Below are positions 25,149 through 37,128 of a stretch of 64,000 bases of DNA, piece by piece (position 1 is the first letter of the stretch; each line of letters begins with the position of its first letter). The notes beneath the pieces are model-generated. The model was not told the DNA's origin. It saw only the letters and a list, made by a program, of their open reading frames with translations, and searched no databases. The stretch is from positions 94,378-158,377 of the forward strand of contig BEXV01000283.1 in NCBI GenBank assembly GCA_003118195.1, written 5' to 3'. A program made the position numbers and the translations under genes. This DNA comes from Hemicentrotus pulcherrimus (Eukaryota; Echinodermata; Echinoidea; Camarodonta; Strongylocentrotidae).

Positions 25149-27091
25149 TCAAATCGTTCAGATTTACGTTTTTTGTTTGTTCTATTCTGGTTTACTACAT
25201 TAACAATATTTGCTTCAAATACATGTATTTCCCCAGTTTGATAAGAGAAATTACACATTGAAACACACACTCTTTACATTCATGTCACTTGTGAGTTTAG
25301 TACTTTACGCACCCATTTTGAATTCTGCATGAAGTCCAACTTAGGTTCAGTGCATAGGGTTTTTACATCCTTCATTTCCTTCATACTCAATCCACCTTAT
25401 ATAATGCCAAGTTATTTTTTTCCTCACTTTTTGGTTAATCGCAAACACTGTACGCAAATTTTGTTATTGGTCTCCTTTAAAATGCTGTTGCAGTTTCATG
25501 AAAGGGTTACAGGGAGTGCTTAGGGTACGGCGTAGGGAAATGTGATTCTGTAGCAAGCTGAAGTGAGTTTCGTTCAGGTTGTTTCTAGCAGGAAATGCAC
25601 AATGCCGGTGGAGATTAAGTGGATTAAAGTTGGTTCACTATTTTCTTCTGAAAGTACAGACCCTTATTATGGTGTGTTATAGTTGGACTGTATTACAGGG
25701 CAATTTTATTTTCATAAGTTTTAATGCATTTAATCTCCACTCTTATTTTTCAAATATTTTTTACAACAGCTATAAAGTCAATTTGTCTATTGTAAATTGT
25801 ATGATGTCAACAAAATTTACCAATGCAGGCATATTAAGGTGCTTTGCAAATTTTAAGTTACATATGAAACGTTTTTGTTTGTAGCACAGTTTCATATTGA
25901 GTTTATACTCCCAATCTATAATATAAAGTTATTGTTGAGCATACATATTCATAGTTTCACTCTCTGTGTAATTCAGAACGGAGACAATATTTGTCAATTT
26001 GTGAGGTCATGGTATCTTAAATGAATCAAGCTGTGAGATATGAACACAAATTCTGATACCTCACCTGGCTGTGCCAGGAAACGAGAAACCCTTGTGTACT
26101 GTAATCTTTCCTCACCTTAAGCAAACAATTCCTTGCTGAATAGCAGGACAAGAAATACCTGTTTGAATATAAAGGAGAACTTCTTTTCCTGCATAGCTGG
26201 CCCTCAACACCCATGTCCTGCCCGGGTTATCGTACCTCTTTGTCTGCAAGGGATATTGGAAACAGCTTCACAAGTTTTGTTTCTAGAAGAGTTGCTCTTA
26301 TCGTATGTTATAGGAATACGAAGTACTTCTCGATGAGCTGCTTGTTTCGATTAGAAATGATCCGTCTTTGGTTTTACCTTGTTTGAGCACAGCAAAGAGA
26401 CCTTTCACAAGGTTTCGTAAGAAATTGAGTTACATGTACTAGGAATCGACTAGTGAGGTCATATAATTTAACATAGCCAGAAAGGGACTCCCCCTTAAAT
26501 TGTATGAGGAATTAATCAAATAAAGCATAGAATCCAGACAAAAACTTAGAGCTGCCCTTGATGATAGAGTTATGTTAGTATTTCTGTTGTTCAAACTTGG
26601 TTGTTTCTTTCTTTTCTGTATCTGCCTCACTGATTTACAAAAAAAAGTCATATGTATTTTCTTTTTATTGTAGGAATATATTAAAATGAAATCATATGTC
26701 AAATTGTAATTCTTTTCCAATCATCAAGCTACTCATGCTCTACATGTACCTCTATCTCTCTTTCTCTTTTCCCCTATTTACTTCACCAAACTTTTTCTTT
26801 TTCATTCTCTACTTGCCCTTTTCCTCCCTTTATTTTGAATGCTAGCATTCATTTATCTACATTTCTTTTCTTCTTTATCATATCATTTTCTTTTCCATTC
26901 CCCATGGATTATTTCATACTGTCTTTCATTTGCCTTTATTCTATGCCTTTCCTAATTAATAAATATCATAATACATGTCCACTTGCTGGACTCAGAATCC
27001 TCTAATCACCTTTTTCCATAATTCATTGCTTATCGTGATATATATTAAGTTGTACCTATGCTAATGTTCGTCCATTTTTCTCATCTTGCAG

Positions 27092-27235
27092 AACCCTGTA
27101 TGGCAACCACATGTCTGATCTACCAGAAGCCATCTTCAGAGATCTTACAGCTCTCCAGCTCCTGCTCCTTAACGCCAACAGGCTGACCTGTATCCGCATC
27201 AACCTCTTCAGGGATCTTGTCAAACTTCATCTTCT
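27092..27235 (+). CDS. slit: slit exon: D2 LRR 3 and LRR 4 fused in one exon
   Basis: At 144 bp this is the only LRR exon in the window that carries two repeats; it still keeps phase 2 on both sides. The first repeat reads TLYGNHMSDLPEAIF and RDLTALQLL, the second LLNANRLTCIRINLF and RDLVKLHLL. The Cys in RLTCIR matches a Cys found in the penultimate repeat of each Slit domain (see the D3 and D4 exons). The double length suggests loss of one ancestral intron between two 72-bp units. The donor GTAAGT at 27236 is followed at once by a long trinucleotide repeat. Confidence 0.97.
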
Positions 27236-27241
27236 GTAAGT

Positions 27242-27292
<51 letters not shown>

Positions 27293-27890
27293 GTGGTTGT
27301 GGTGGGGGTGGTGGTGGTGGTGGTGGTGGTGGTGGTGGTGGTGGTGGTAGTGGTGGTAGTGGTGATGGTGATGGTGATGGTTATGGTGATGATAATGATA
27401 ATGATGATGGTGATGGTGATGGTGATGGCAATGCTAATGATGATGGTGATTAGGATGAGTATGATTACGATGGTGATGGTAGTGATGGTGATGATAATGA
27501 GGTGAAGGGGAGAAGGAGGAGGAGGGGAGAAGGAGAAGGAGGACAGGGGAGGAGAGGGAGAAGCTGGAGGGGAGAAGGAGGAGGAGAAGGAGGAGCAGGA
27601 GGAGGGGGAGGAGGAGGGAAGAAGGAGGATGGGGAAAGGAGGAGGGGAGAAGGAGGGGGGGAGAAGGAGGAGGGGAGAAGGATGAGGGGGAGAAGGAGAA
27701 GCGGGAGAAGTAGATGGGGGAGGAAGGGTTAAGGGGGAAAGGACGACGATGCCAATAAAGAAAATGATGATGAAGAGGAGTAGGAGGAGGAGGAAGAAGA
27801 TGATCATTCAGAAGAGGGTGATGATGTAGATCATGATAATAATGAATTTATTTTGAGACTGATTTTTGTTTTCTTTTTTTTCTTCTCTAG
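27236..27890 (+). other. Intron 4 (0.66 kb), mostly simple repeat
   Basis: Nearly the whole intron is repeat: GAT units, then GGT units, then a G/A-only tract (see the repeat entry 27241-27838). Only the last ~50 bases look like ordinary intron with a T-rich acceptor, TCTTCTCTAG. Confidence 0.9.
27241..27838 (+). repeat. GAT / GGT / GGA compound repeat filling intron 4
   Basis: GAT units (27242-27292), GGT units (27293-27360), mixed GAT/GGT to about 27500, then an almost pure A/G tract with many GGG and GGGG blocks to about 27740. All G-rich on the transcribed-sense strand. Confidence 0.95.
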
Positions 27891-27962
27891 ATCTCTTTAT
27901 GACAACAACATTCGATCTTTGTCAAATGGAACATTTGATTCCCTCAGATCTCTTCAAACATT
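27891..27962 (+). CDS. slit: slit exon: D2 LRR 5
   Basis: A 72-bp phase 2-2 exon. The repeat reads SLYDNNIRSLSNGTF then DSLRSLQTL. The SLYDN start is typical of the last repeat of Slit D2 and D3. It contains an N-glycosylation sequon, NGT, on the repeat. The acceptor is TTCTCTAG and the donor GTAAGT. Confidence 0.97.
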
Positions 27963-30900
27963 GTAAGTGCTCTGTAAAAAATATTTCATTCACTATAATT
28001 ATGTTTTTTGCTTCTGTAAGACTTGTGATTGTGCATTGTATATGATGTGTATGAAGCATAGACCACATACAACGATATATTTGTTGGCTCTTTTCTTTTG
28101 ATATGAGTAACATTACAGATTGAAGTCAGTTTTGTTAATAATTAAACATGATTTATAACAGAATCCATTACAATTATCATTGAAGTCTACATTTTTTCTT
28201 TTGTATATGGTGCATTTTGAAATGTGTGAAAATGTGTGAAATGTAACACCTTTAGTAATCAAAGCTTGCACAATAGATGTTACATGATGGGGGTCCGTCC
28301 CACTAAAAGAGGAAACCACAAAGCAAAGAAGTACATGCCCAGGACATGGGGGAGGTGGAAATACGATTACCTAGAAATTCCCATCCAATTTAGGCAGTGA
28401 CCTACCAACTTGGGGATAGGAGGGGAAATTATGTGTGTTTGATGTATCATCTGGTTTCCCTCCTCATTTTTAGTTTTTGTTTGTTTTGTTTCTTGTGAAG
28501 AGGCAGACCATTTGAAAATAAATGTAGGTTAAACAAAATAAAGGAAAGAAACTGTAATAATGAGGAGCAGGAGGAAAAGGTTTTTTTATGAATCTTGGAA
28601 CAGGTACATACCGTAGTTTAAGATAACAAAATTATTTCACTCTCAGCTTCAGATTCATTAGAATTAGAACTTTAGGAGTAAGCCAAGAACAGAACTTTTT
28701 AAATATCAAACTTCACATAACCTATTTATAACCCCTTTAATATTTCTGTTTCCATTTTTGAAAGCAGTTGTGAAGTTTTAACATATTTTCAATTTTTTTT
28801 TCTTCTCCTAAAAATGATTAAATCTGAAATTATACATGACACAAATTATCCACTTTAACGAGTCTAAACAATCTCCATTCTTTTGAACTTTTACCAGCTA
28901 AACATCAAAAGTAGAGCACTCTTTCCTTGTATAAACAAAACTAAACTTTTGTTTGAAATCTAGACCATAGTTGCTGAGATGTAATCCTAGTTCTTTGGTG
29001 CCACCAAGAGCATGTGAATTATTGATTGATTTCAGTGGAAGCCATCCATGTGGTGAGCCCACATGGTATCAAAATACTAGAACACGGAAGAGCTTCGGGA
29101 TGGTATTTAGAAGCTAAACATTTCTCTGAACGCAGGTACAACCACAGGTGTTGGAAAAACTGGTGATTGCAGATCATTTTCCGCAGTGGAATTTCAGTGG
29201 TGTTACTTTTCATTACAGTACATATATATAGGTATATTTCTGGTTACCGGTATTTGAATAATTCAGAGTTTGATGGTGAAGAAGCAGGGTGTGAAACTGA
29301 CAAACTCTAGATGTGCATGTAAAGTATTTTACAAGTGTTTTGTTACCCATTTATTCCCATAAATTTCCAAAAGATCTTTACTCTGAACACTTAAGGCATT
29401 TGGTTTGATATTTCATCACAAGAATATTTATATTTAGTGTGTATCTTATCTTTAACACATACGTTCTGTCCTGATTTGAAATATGTATTTGTATTGTACT
29501 GCAATTTTCTCATCCATTCACAGAAGACATTTTTTTCTGGCGTACTTATCTGTGTAACAATCAAATAAATTTTGTCTAGAGTTAGGTTCCAAATAGTTAG
29601 GATGCCTGAAGTTTATAACAAAATGTATGCCCATGAGGAAGGCTTGAAATAAATAGGTAATTCAATAGATGGTATGGAGGAATACCTTCTTCATTATTTA
29701 ATTTTCAAAGATAGCCTTTAGTCTGAAATAAATTGTGATAGGCTCTTTGGCACCTTATGAATCCTGACCCCCTGTTTAAGGTCAATCTTTGTAATTGTGC
29801 CTGATGTGTTAGGCAGCCGCTATTCAATCCATCGATCAACAAGTCTGCACGTGTAAAATCTGGGTCATATTTCACGCCAGGACTCGCCCGCTATGCGAGG
29901 TAAATCTCTGCCGCATTTGCAACAACAACTCGCTAAGATAAATTCATAAATATTCAGAGTTTCACAGCTCAATCACAGACGCGGGCGCTTTTGGCAAGTA
30001 ATTTTCTCCTCCTCGCCGGCTTGGCTTTAGAAGGTGCGGCCAGCCGGCCAAGCATTCTTGAGCCGTCAGAAATGGGGCGAGGTATTGGAAAAGAAAACAT
30101 TGGAAAAGTACTGGGATTAAACCCAACTCAGCTGTGTTTAGCGGGACACCATGGAAAGTTCATTGAATGAAAAATGAGTTTTTAATGGACTTCAATCCAG
30201 GCTTTGCAAAACTTTTACTTTTCGTTATATTACCGCTAATCCATCATTCGGGTGCATTATTCCTCTACTTGGCACATTCAAATTTTGTCTATAATCCATG
30301 TAGTATCATAAGAATCTGACAAATGATGATACTTTCTGATCAAATGTAATCTTTCCAAAGCTCTTTCCAAGCTACTTAGGTGTCTCTTAATGGAAGTTAT
30401 ATCCTTGCATGCCATAAATCTCCTCTTTAATGGTCGCCTGTGGAGTGCTGACATTTAAAACTTGTTATTTGATGTAAATCTTGGTATTTGATGTAAATAT
30501 GGCAGTCCCATCATTAGTCTGTGTATTTATGTTTTCTTTTGTCTCTAACATATCCTTAGGCTCTGGGTGGAATTACCTAGTTTTATCTGTTTCTTATATT
30601 TTCTTCTTTTTTTCTCCTTGAGATTTCTTGTATCCATACTTCTCCTGAAGTGTCTAGCATAGTGTTTTTTTCTCTGAAAATATGTGTTATTATGGTGACT
30701 AAACAAAACTCCTTTGTAAATCTGTAAAAGTTTCAATGTCTAGAGTTCAGACATCTTCCTCAGACTCGACTGCGTCGTTACAGAAACAAGCTGAAGAAAT
30801 TCAAGAGAAAAAAAAACTACTTATATTCGCAATATTTCCAATTCCATAAATCACCCTGTTTCATGAGCAGTTTACTTTTTCAAAAGTTTTGTTAAGCAAT

Positions 30901-31270
30901 TCTTCCTCTTAATTTTTTCCTCCTGGAAGTTGTTAATTGAAGAAAGGTGCGACAGACAGGATAGTAGTCTAGACACCTTACTCCGTCACACATCTTCCAA
31001 CAGGAAAATTAAAAAAACATTTAACACCTGTAAAACTTTGGATGTAAATATCAAGAAGGAGTTTACAAAATGGGTAGGATTTTGAACCCACTTAGGGAAG
31101 ACTAACTCATTTCTATGATGAGAAAAAATTACTTATTCTTGTTTGATGTAAAATGTTGATGTTTGTCATGTTAGGACTAAAAGCGGAAATGTCATTTTAG
31201 TATTCATAAGGCAAACTAATTATGAAGATAAGGAGTACATGTAAGTATGACAGCCTGTAAGAGGTTTAAG

Positions 31271-31392
31271 TAGTAGGGACTTTTAGATTTGCGTGAACTG
31301 ATAAGTGTGACGTCCATTCAAGGGAGTGCATTAAAAGGACGTCGATCGTAGCAAACCCCATTGTATTTGTGCGAATCTAAAAGTCCCTATTA
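31271..31392. mobile_element. Short 122-bp inverted-repeat element
   Basis: The ends are TAGTAGGGACTTTTAGATTT and AATCTAAAAGTCCCTATTA, inverted over about 20 bases. Inside lies a second inverted pair, TGACGTCC and GGACGTC. Confidence 0.75.
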
Positions 31393-32324
31393 TCTCTTTA
31401 TCTGAGGCAGAGGAAGGGAGACAATGGTGGGGATTGTACTATAAAGAAACTCTTACAAATGTCTAGGAAAGTCAGCATATTTTGGAGAAATTTAGACACC
31501 AATTTAGTTGATTTAATAATTACTGTAGTAGAAGAGAGAAACCATAAGTTGAGATTGATATGTTATAGAATTCGGTATGCAACAATGAATTCCAGCATAT
31601 ATTGAGTCATCAGGGTTATAAAAAAATACAAAACATTGAATCATATTTCTTAGTCTAAATCGGTGGAACAAACACACTCCAAGTTTGGATAAAATTACCT
31701 CAAAATCTTGTAACTTAGTTGTAAGTATCAATAAATCCATAAATTCCAGCATATTTTTGAGCAGGCAAGATATGAAAAGATAGATAAATGTTTAGCTCTT
31801 GTCACCGAGGGGGTATTCTCGTGTGAGGTAGACAGATAGAGGCAAGGGGCATACTTCACGGGTCGCTGCCGTAATCAGGACCCCTCGATGATAACCGGGT
31901 CTGCCCTCTGATGACCCATATTCAACTCCTCTCCTTCCCACCAAACTTAACTTCTTTTTATTCATTCTTTTTTCCTTTTATCATTCTATCCTTAATATTT
32001 GACATCTCTCTCTAGTACCCTGTTGCTTTTCCACTTTCTCTTCCACCCCACTAATTTTGTTCTCTCTTCTTAACTACCCAATACCGGTACTTCATTTCTT
32101 TTTGTTTTCCTGTTAATCTGTCTGTTTTCTTGTAATTGGTAGTTTTTTTGCTTTCCCATTTTCATAATTTCTTGCTCATAAATATTTGCAAATTCGCTTC
32201 CCATCTATCACCTTCTGCTTTGCCGGTGTGCGTTTCGTAGGCTTTGCATTTACTGTACGTGTAACCTTTTCTCTGCCTATCTTGTATCTACATCCATCCC
32301 CTTATTATTTGTCTCTTTGTTTTA

Positions 32325-32665
32325 TTGGATCTTTCTCTCTCTCTCTCATTCTCTTTTGTTCTCTCTCTTTTGTTCGCTCTCTTTCTCATTTACCCCCTGT
32401 TTCTCCCCTCTCTCCCTCCACCCTTCTCTCTTCTCTCTTCTCTCTTCTCTCTCTTTCTCTCTTCTCTCTCTTTCCATCCCTTCTCTCTTTTTCTTCCTTT
32501 CTCTCTTTCTTTCTCTTACTCTCCTTATCTCTCTCTTTTCTATCTGTCACCCCCTCTCTCTACCTTTCTTCTTTTCTCTCCCTTTCTTCCTCTCTACATG
32601 TATGTTGGTTTCCCATTCTATACCTTTCCATTCTCTCTCCTTACCTTTCTCCCTCCTTACCTGTC
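32325..32665. repeat. CT-rich low-complexity tract
   Basis: TCTCTC and CTTTCTCTC units with interruptions. The Leu/Ser/Phe-rich open frames here are a product of composition. Confidence 0.9.
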
Positions 32666-34372
32666 TCTTCGCAGTACATCACACCAAGCTGTGAAGAATG
32701 CCTTAGGCTTCAAACCATAGAGATGCATGCACTTTCTCACATTTTCACAAGATTCAAAGGGGAAAAGTTGCCTAGATTCATTGCAATGTGTGAGGGCTAC
32801 CAATCATGGAGTTTGCAGGCATAAACCCTCGTTAATTTTTAACACAAAACAGAGAATCTGACTGTATGACTTTAGACTGAACTACAGATGCAAACAAAGT
32901 TGTACCTCTTGCATAGATACATGTGTGAATTGTTTTTTGTTGTAATTGAAACTCTTTCGGTATCGACATTCAGGTCACGTTAGGAAGAGCCACTGTTGCG
33001 TAATTGATTGTTTATCTATGGTGTATCCACATCTTCAGTAGATCATAAATGTTGCTTATGCCTTTATAAAGTTGCAGATTAAATATTTAGAAACAAAATC
33101 AAAATATTGTGCTTAATTCTTTATTTTTTTGGAGGGGGGAGGGGGGTGTCTACATCATGGTACATGTACATTTATGTGAATTCAAGGGCTACATTATTTG
33201 CCTTGCTTTAAAAAAAATGATGGATTCATGGTCAGATTTGTTCAGAGTTTATTGTCATTCAAATCTTAAAATGAAATATGTTCTGGCAAAGTATGTTATT
33301 TGATCGCTATATACGTGTGTCTATCTTTGTACAAATTCATGCGCATCATCAGTTTAAATTTCCAACATGTCCAATATAACGTGTGTGAATAAGAAGAGAC
33401 ATTTGTCTGGTTTCTGCGTCTTGCAGTGTCCAGCCGATTAGCTCAATCTTGAAAAGTACACAGCAGTACATTAATGTCTAATTCTTTCTATATACATTAA
33501 GGAATGTGTTTCTCATTTTATATTATCTTTTTAACATCTTATAACCTTGATGACATAACATACAATGATCCGCTATTCCTCAAGAGTTGTTTATATCCCA
33601 ATTTCACACTTTTACATCCGTTTTCTAACTACACGCACAAAGAAATGTTTTTCTCTCTCATTAAGATCACTTGTTGAAGAAGCTTTGGGGTGTGAAATTT
33701 TTTGATGAAAAGTGTGAAAAACACCTCTTCCATGGCTTCATATAGCCTTAAGCCGGTTGTTGAATCAGATTATACCAATTTGTCAGCTCAGGTGGAATTA
33801 ATTGGTTTGGGTTAATATGTTGGATCAGTCAATGGGCAAGAAACGGGAGCAGGAAAGGGATTGAGATGACAGAGACCCGTTGCGTGGGTGAAGATACTTC
33901 ATGGAAAAGATGTTGGGTGTTTTAGTTGACTTCAATACTCTCAAGATTGTTATTTATACAATTCTTTATTTGCCCATTACACAACTTGTTAATAGGCTAT
34001 TCAATTTTCTCTGTTCATAAAATATCTCATTTTTATTGTAATTTGTATCAGTGGTACTTTCTTGAAATGCTAAGTAATGTTATATTATTTAAAAAGTTGA
34101 ATGCTAGGTCTAGTTTAGTTGTTTAATTTAATCATTATGAACCTCCAAGGTTTCAAAAATGTATAAAGAAAAATATGAAACGGAAACCAGTTTCAATTAT
34201 ATCTTGTCTTTTGATTGTTTATCTTGATAGAATGACTGTTTCATGATATCTGACAAACTTCACAATCTTTTTAACACATTTGATTTCAAGAGGAAAGACA
34301 AACCGTCCTTTATCGAAAATATGAGATGCAACATCAAAATGCTAGAGTCTCGGGAGTAAAAGGGTTAAGCAG

Positions 34373-34501
34373 GGATGCCAGTTTTCAGGCAAAAGCCTGA
34401 ATTCAGGCCCTGGCTAGTTATATTTAGACCATAGTTTAGGCTTTTGCTCATTCTAGGTGATTTTCAGGCCCTCTAATCAATTCTACATGTAACTGGCATC
34501 C
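34373..34501. mobile_element. Short ~129-bp inverted-repeat element
   Basis: GGATGCCAGTT at the left is inverted as AACTGGCATCC at the right. It contains the perfect 14-bp palindrome GCCTGAATTCAGGC (34395-34408) overlapping the hairpin CAGGC-AAAA-GCCTG (34386-34399). Confidence 0.65.
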
Positions 34502-34701
34502 ATGGGTTAAGGTGTTCCTTCTACTCAGGCATGTCAAGTGAAGTTTCCATGATGCATATATATTTATTAAATAAGGTCACACTTCATGTACAGTTATTGC
34601 TTGTGAGTATTTTGAAGTACAAGATGATGAAAACGTATTGTACCAAAGCTATTTGTAAATATATATAAATAAAAGCATAATCTTCTGTTTCAATTTTCCA
34701 G

Positions 34702-34868
34702 ACATTTGGCCCGCAACCCCTTCATCTGCGACTGTAACTTGAGATGGATCGCAGAGTACCTTGAAAGCAATCCGGTCGTTGAGACGAGTGGTGCACGTTG
34801 CGCCCGACCCGTCAGAATGGAACGCAAGCGAATCACTAACATGAAGAGCGTCAAGTTCAAGTGTAAAG
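34702..34868 (+). CDS. slit: slit exon: D2 C-terminal cap (LRRCT)
   Basis: This 167-bp exon (phase 2 in, phase 1 out) closes D2. The translation begins [20 protein letters not shown], the LRRCT start with Cys-x-Cys and Trp, followed by [13 protein letters not shown] and a last Cys in SVKFKCK. Four cap cysteines are therefore present. Its ETSGARC segment is close to vertebrate SLIT2. It is three bases longer than the D3 and D4 caps (164 bp). The donor is GTGTGT, weaker than the GTAAGT seen at most exons, and an assembly gap starts only 19 bases into the intron. Confidence 0.96.
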
Positions 34869-34887
34869 GTGTGTGATACAGATTTTT

Positions 34888-34945
34888 NNNNNNNNNNNNN
34901 NNNNNNNNNNNNNNNNNNNNNNNNNNNNNNNNNNNNNNNNNNNNN
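34888..34945. other. Assembly gap (58 N)
   Basis: Starts 19 bases after the D2 LRRCT donor and ends in a TA repeat. Confidence 0.99.

Positions 34946-34989
<44 letters not shown>
34946..34989. repeat. (TA)n microsatellite next to gap
   Basis: Pure AT run of 44 bases that starts at the gap edge, so its true length is unknown. Confidence 0.95.
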
Positions 34990-34991
<2 letters not shown>

Positions 34992-36320
34992 GAAATATAT
35001 AAACCTTGAAGAGACAACAAATACAAATGTATGTAGTTTTACAGAACATTGTTATGAGTTATGAAACATTTTGCATTTCCCGATTTCTGCTAACGGAAGC
35101 CTTCTAATTTAGAATGTCATCTAAAAGTAATTTCCTCTTTACATTTAAGCCATTAAAAGTTGATGAATATACTTTTGTTTCATGAGCTAGAGAAAGGCAA
35201 CCTCCATTTCTTGTATGTAACTGCATGATGCAGGTTTTACTATCAGAATTCATGTTCTTTCCATAAATGCCAATAGCCTACTCTAAGCTGTTCTCGAAGT
35301 ATATCTTCCATTCCATATGCCTGCTTGGGCTATTTCTTTGATAATCATAGCAGAAATTTGAAGATTGGAGATGTACAGAGGAAATGATTTGCATTTAGAG
35401 GGATAGGAAGACTATTTCCTCCATAATGCGTCTCCATCTTACTTCGCTGCCTGGTGGTTTCACATTTAAAGAAAAGATTCTAAATGGGTGCTTTCTCCAT
35501 AAGCAGGCAATTCTCTATCTATATTCATAGGGGTTTATGTTGGGAAGGGGGCTTACAGCCTAATACCGCTAATGCACATCTAGGGTTCGTATTTGTAGAG
35601 AAGAGATTTCAGCAGAAGTCAATGGACACGGTTAGACATTTTTTCTGAATGATGAATTTTCTGGTGAAACGAGCGGGAAAGTCGGTCTCAATATTAGTCT
35701 CCAGAATAATTCATATCTCTAGGGGAAAAACTTTCAATGGGGCCATTTTGATAAGTGACGGGTAGTCTTTGCCACAAGCTCTAAGTGTATTGGTGCAAAT
35801 CGTTATTTAAATGATTTATTTCCTAAATGTGGTGTGTTAATGATGTTCAGGTTATTGAACCAAGTAAAAACGTGGAGAGATATGCTCTATCCTTTGTAAT
35901 GTCTCTGTTGTAATTGATAATGCCATGCAAATAATGTAGAATACAGCAGAACAGAGATATCCAGTGTTTTATTAATGATAAATATAATTTGCTTTTACAC
36001 TAAAACTGATATATTTTTCGGTAAAATTAACACGACGAGTGCAGTACTAAGAGTTTCAAAGATAAGCTGAAAACGTTAGACAAAAATGTTTGTAGATAAA
36101 ATGAGATAATTGGAAGAAACAGAAAAAATGCATTTAGCTTCTAAAATGCTCCTAGCTTGGGGAGAAAATGATATGTTTTTGCTTTTGTTTCAATGTTTTA
36201 AGCAATTTCAGTGACATTCAAAAACAAATTATAGGACTATACTAGAACTTAATTTTGTTTTGTTTAGGATTTACTTTGCATGCCTTTTTATTTCATTTTT
36301 AATTCATATTTGATCATCAG

Positions 36321-36471
36321 ATGCTGAGTATTACAGGACTGCCCAAGCCGGCCAATGTTTTATTGATCATGATTGCCCAGATGCCTGTACATGTCATGAA
36401 AGTATTGTAGACTGTTCTAACAGAGGGTTACCAACCGTTCCAGATGAAATACCCACATATACAACCGAATT
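36321..36471 (+). CDS. slit: slit exon: D2-D3 linker and D3 N-terminal cap
   Basis: A 151-bp exon, phase 1 in and phase 2 out. After a split Asp codon the linker AEYYRTAQAGQCFIDHD leads to the cap CPDACTCHESIVDC with C-x3-C-x-C-x6-C, then SNRGLPTVPDEIP and TYTTEL. The EYYR linker is shorter than the one I recall for vertebrate SLIT2, which has extra residues before its DYR. The linker Cys in GQCF pairs by analogy with the domain-linking disulfide. The donor is GTGAGT at 36472. Confidence 0.96.
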
Positions 36472-37128
36472 GTGAGTATTATCCTACTAATCATGCACAA
36501 ATTATCATGACAAAATGTTGAATATTAATTTCCAAAAGACCATCTTTGCTATATTATCTATCAAAGGAGTGAATACACCTTTCAAACACAGAACTATATG
36601 TATATTTTGATAGAAACAATACAGAATTAATTTTAAAAACTTATCTGCACAGAACTTGAGTTAAAGATTGACTTTAAACACTCGGGAGAGTGGGTCTCAA
36701 ATTGAGATATCTTTACTGAAAAGTCTTTATTTTCAATAGTTCATAAAGCCCATATTATCTTTCTTCTTTCATGTCTAGCATTTATGAAAATTTTCTAATT
36801 CACTTTTTTTCCTACGATATTCCTCTATGCAATTATAGTATGATGAAGTTTTAGCCTCTATTAAATGCAGTTTAATTGACATTTAAACAAATGTGCACTA
36901 TACATGTATGTTTCTGCAAGTATTCACATGTTATTTTATAGTCAACAAAACTTTTGTAAGTTTTAAAGGCGGTCGAGATTTTTCTGAAAGCTTCACAACT
37001 CAAAAAGAACTCAACTGCAGCCATGGATCATTGCAGAGCATGAAAAATTTCTTGCCGCAAGCTGTCATTAACAATTCATAAAAGTCTCTGGTTTTATCAG
37101 TATGACATTTTCATCTTATTCTCCCTAG
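36472..37128 (+). other. Intron 7 (0.66 kb)
   Basis: AT-rich unique sequence; acceptor TTCTCCCTAG. Nothing else recognised. Confidence 0.85.

Larger units (their letters stand above)
22336..27091 (+). other. Intron 3 (4.8 kb)
   Basis: Contents: a C-rich run leading into a 67-base gap (23024-23090), a fold-back element (24115-24345), a CA microsatellite (25097-25147), and otherwise AT-rich unique sequence. Nothing here resembles an LRR exon. The acceptor is TCATCTTGCAG. Confidence 0.85.
27963..34701 (+). other. Intron 5 (6.7 kb)
   Basis: AT-rich with a more GC-rich, non-repetitive island at 29815-30100, a short nested inverted repeat (31271-31392), a CT-rich tract (32325-32665) and a small fold-back element (34373-34501). 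No exon-like segment was found. The acceptor is CAATTTTCCAG. Confidence 0.85.
34869..36320 (+). other. Intron 6 (1.45 kb), gapped
   Basis: A 58-base gap (34888-34945) and a TA repeat (34946-34989) lie just after the donor. The rest is AT-rich. Because of the gap, a very short alternative exon between D2 and D3 cannot be ruled out. The acceptor is GATCATCAG. Confidence 0.85.

Noticed and set aside
27220..27807. Threonine/isoleucine/proline-rich open frame of 195 codons on the minus strand
   Set aside because: Compositional product of the GAT/GGT/GGA repeat.
32186..32824. Leu/Ser/Phe-rich open frame of 212 codons resembling membrane segments
   Set aside because: CT-rich low-complexity DNA always gives such hydrophobic runs; no start context or conserved motif.
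35613..35630. 18-base in-frame microexon candidate
   Set aside because: Not called as an exon because the donor GTTAGA is weak and no residues match a known Slit linker.
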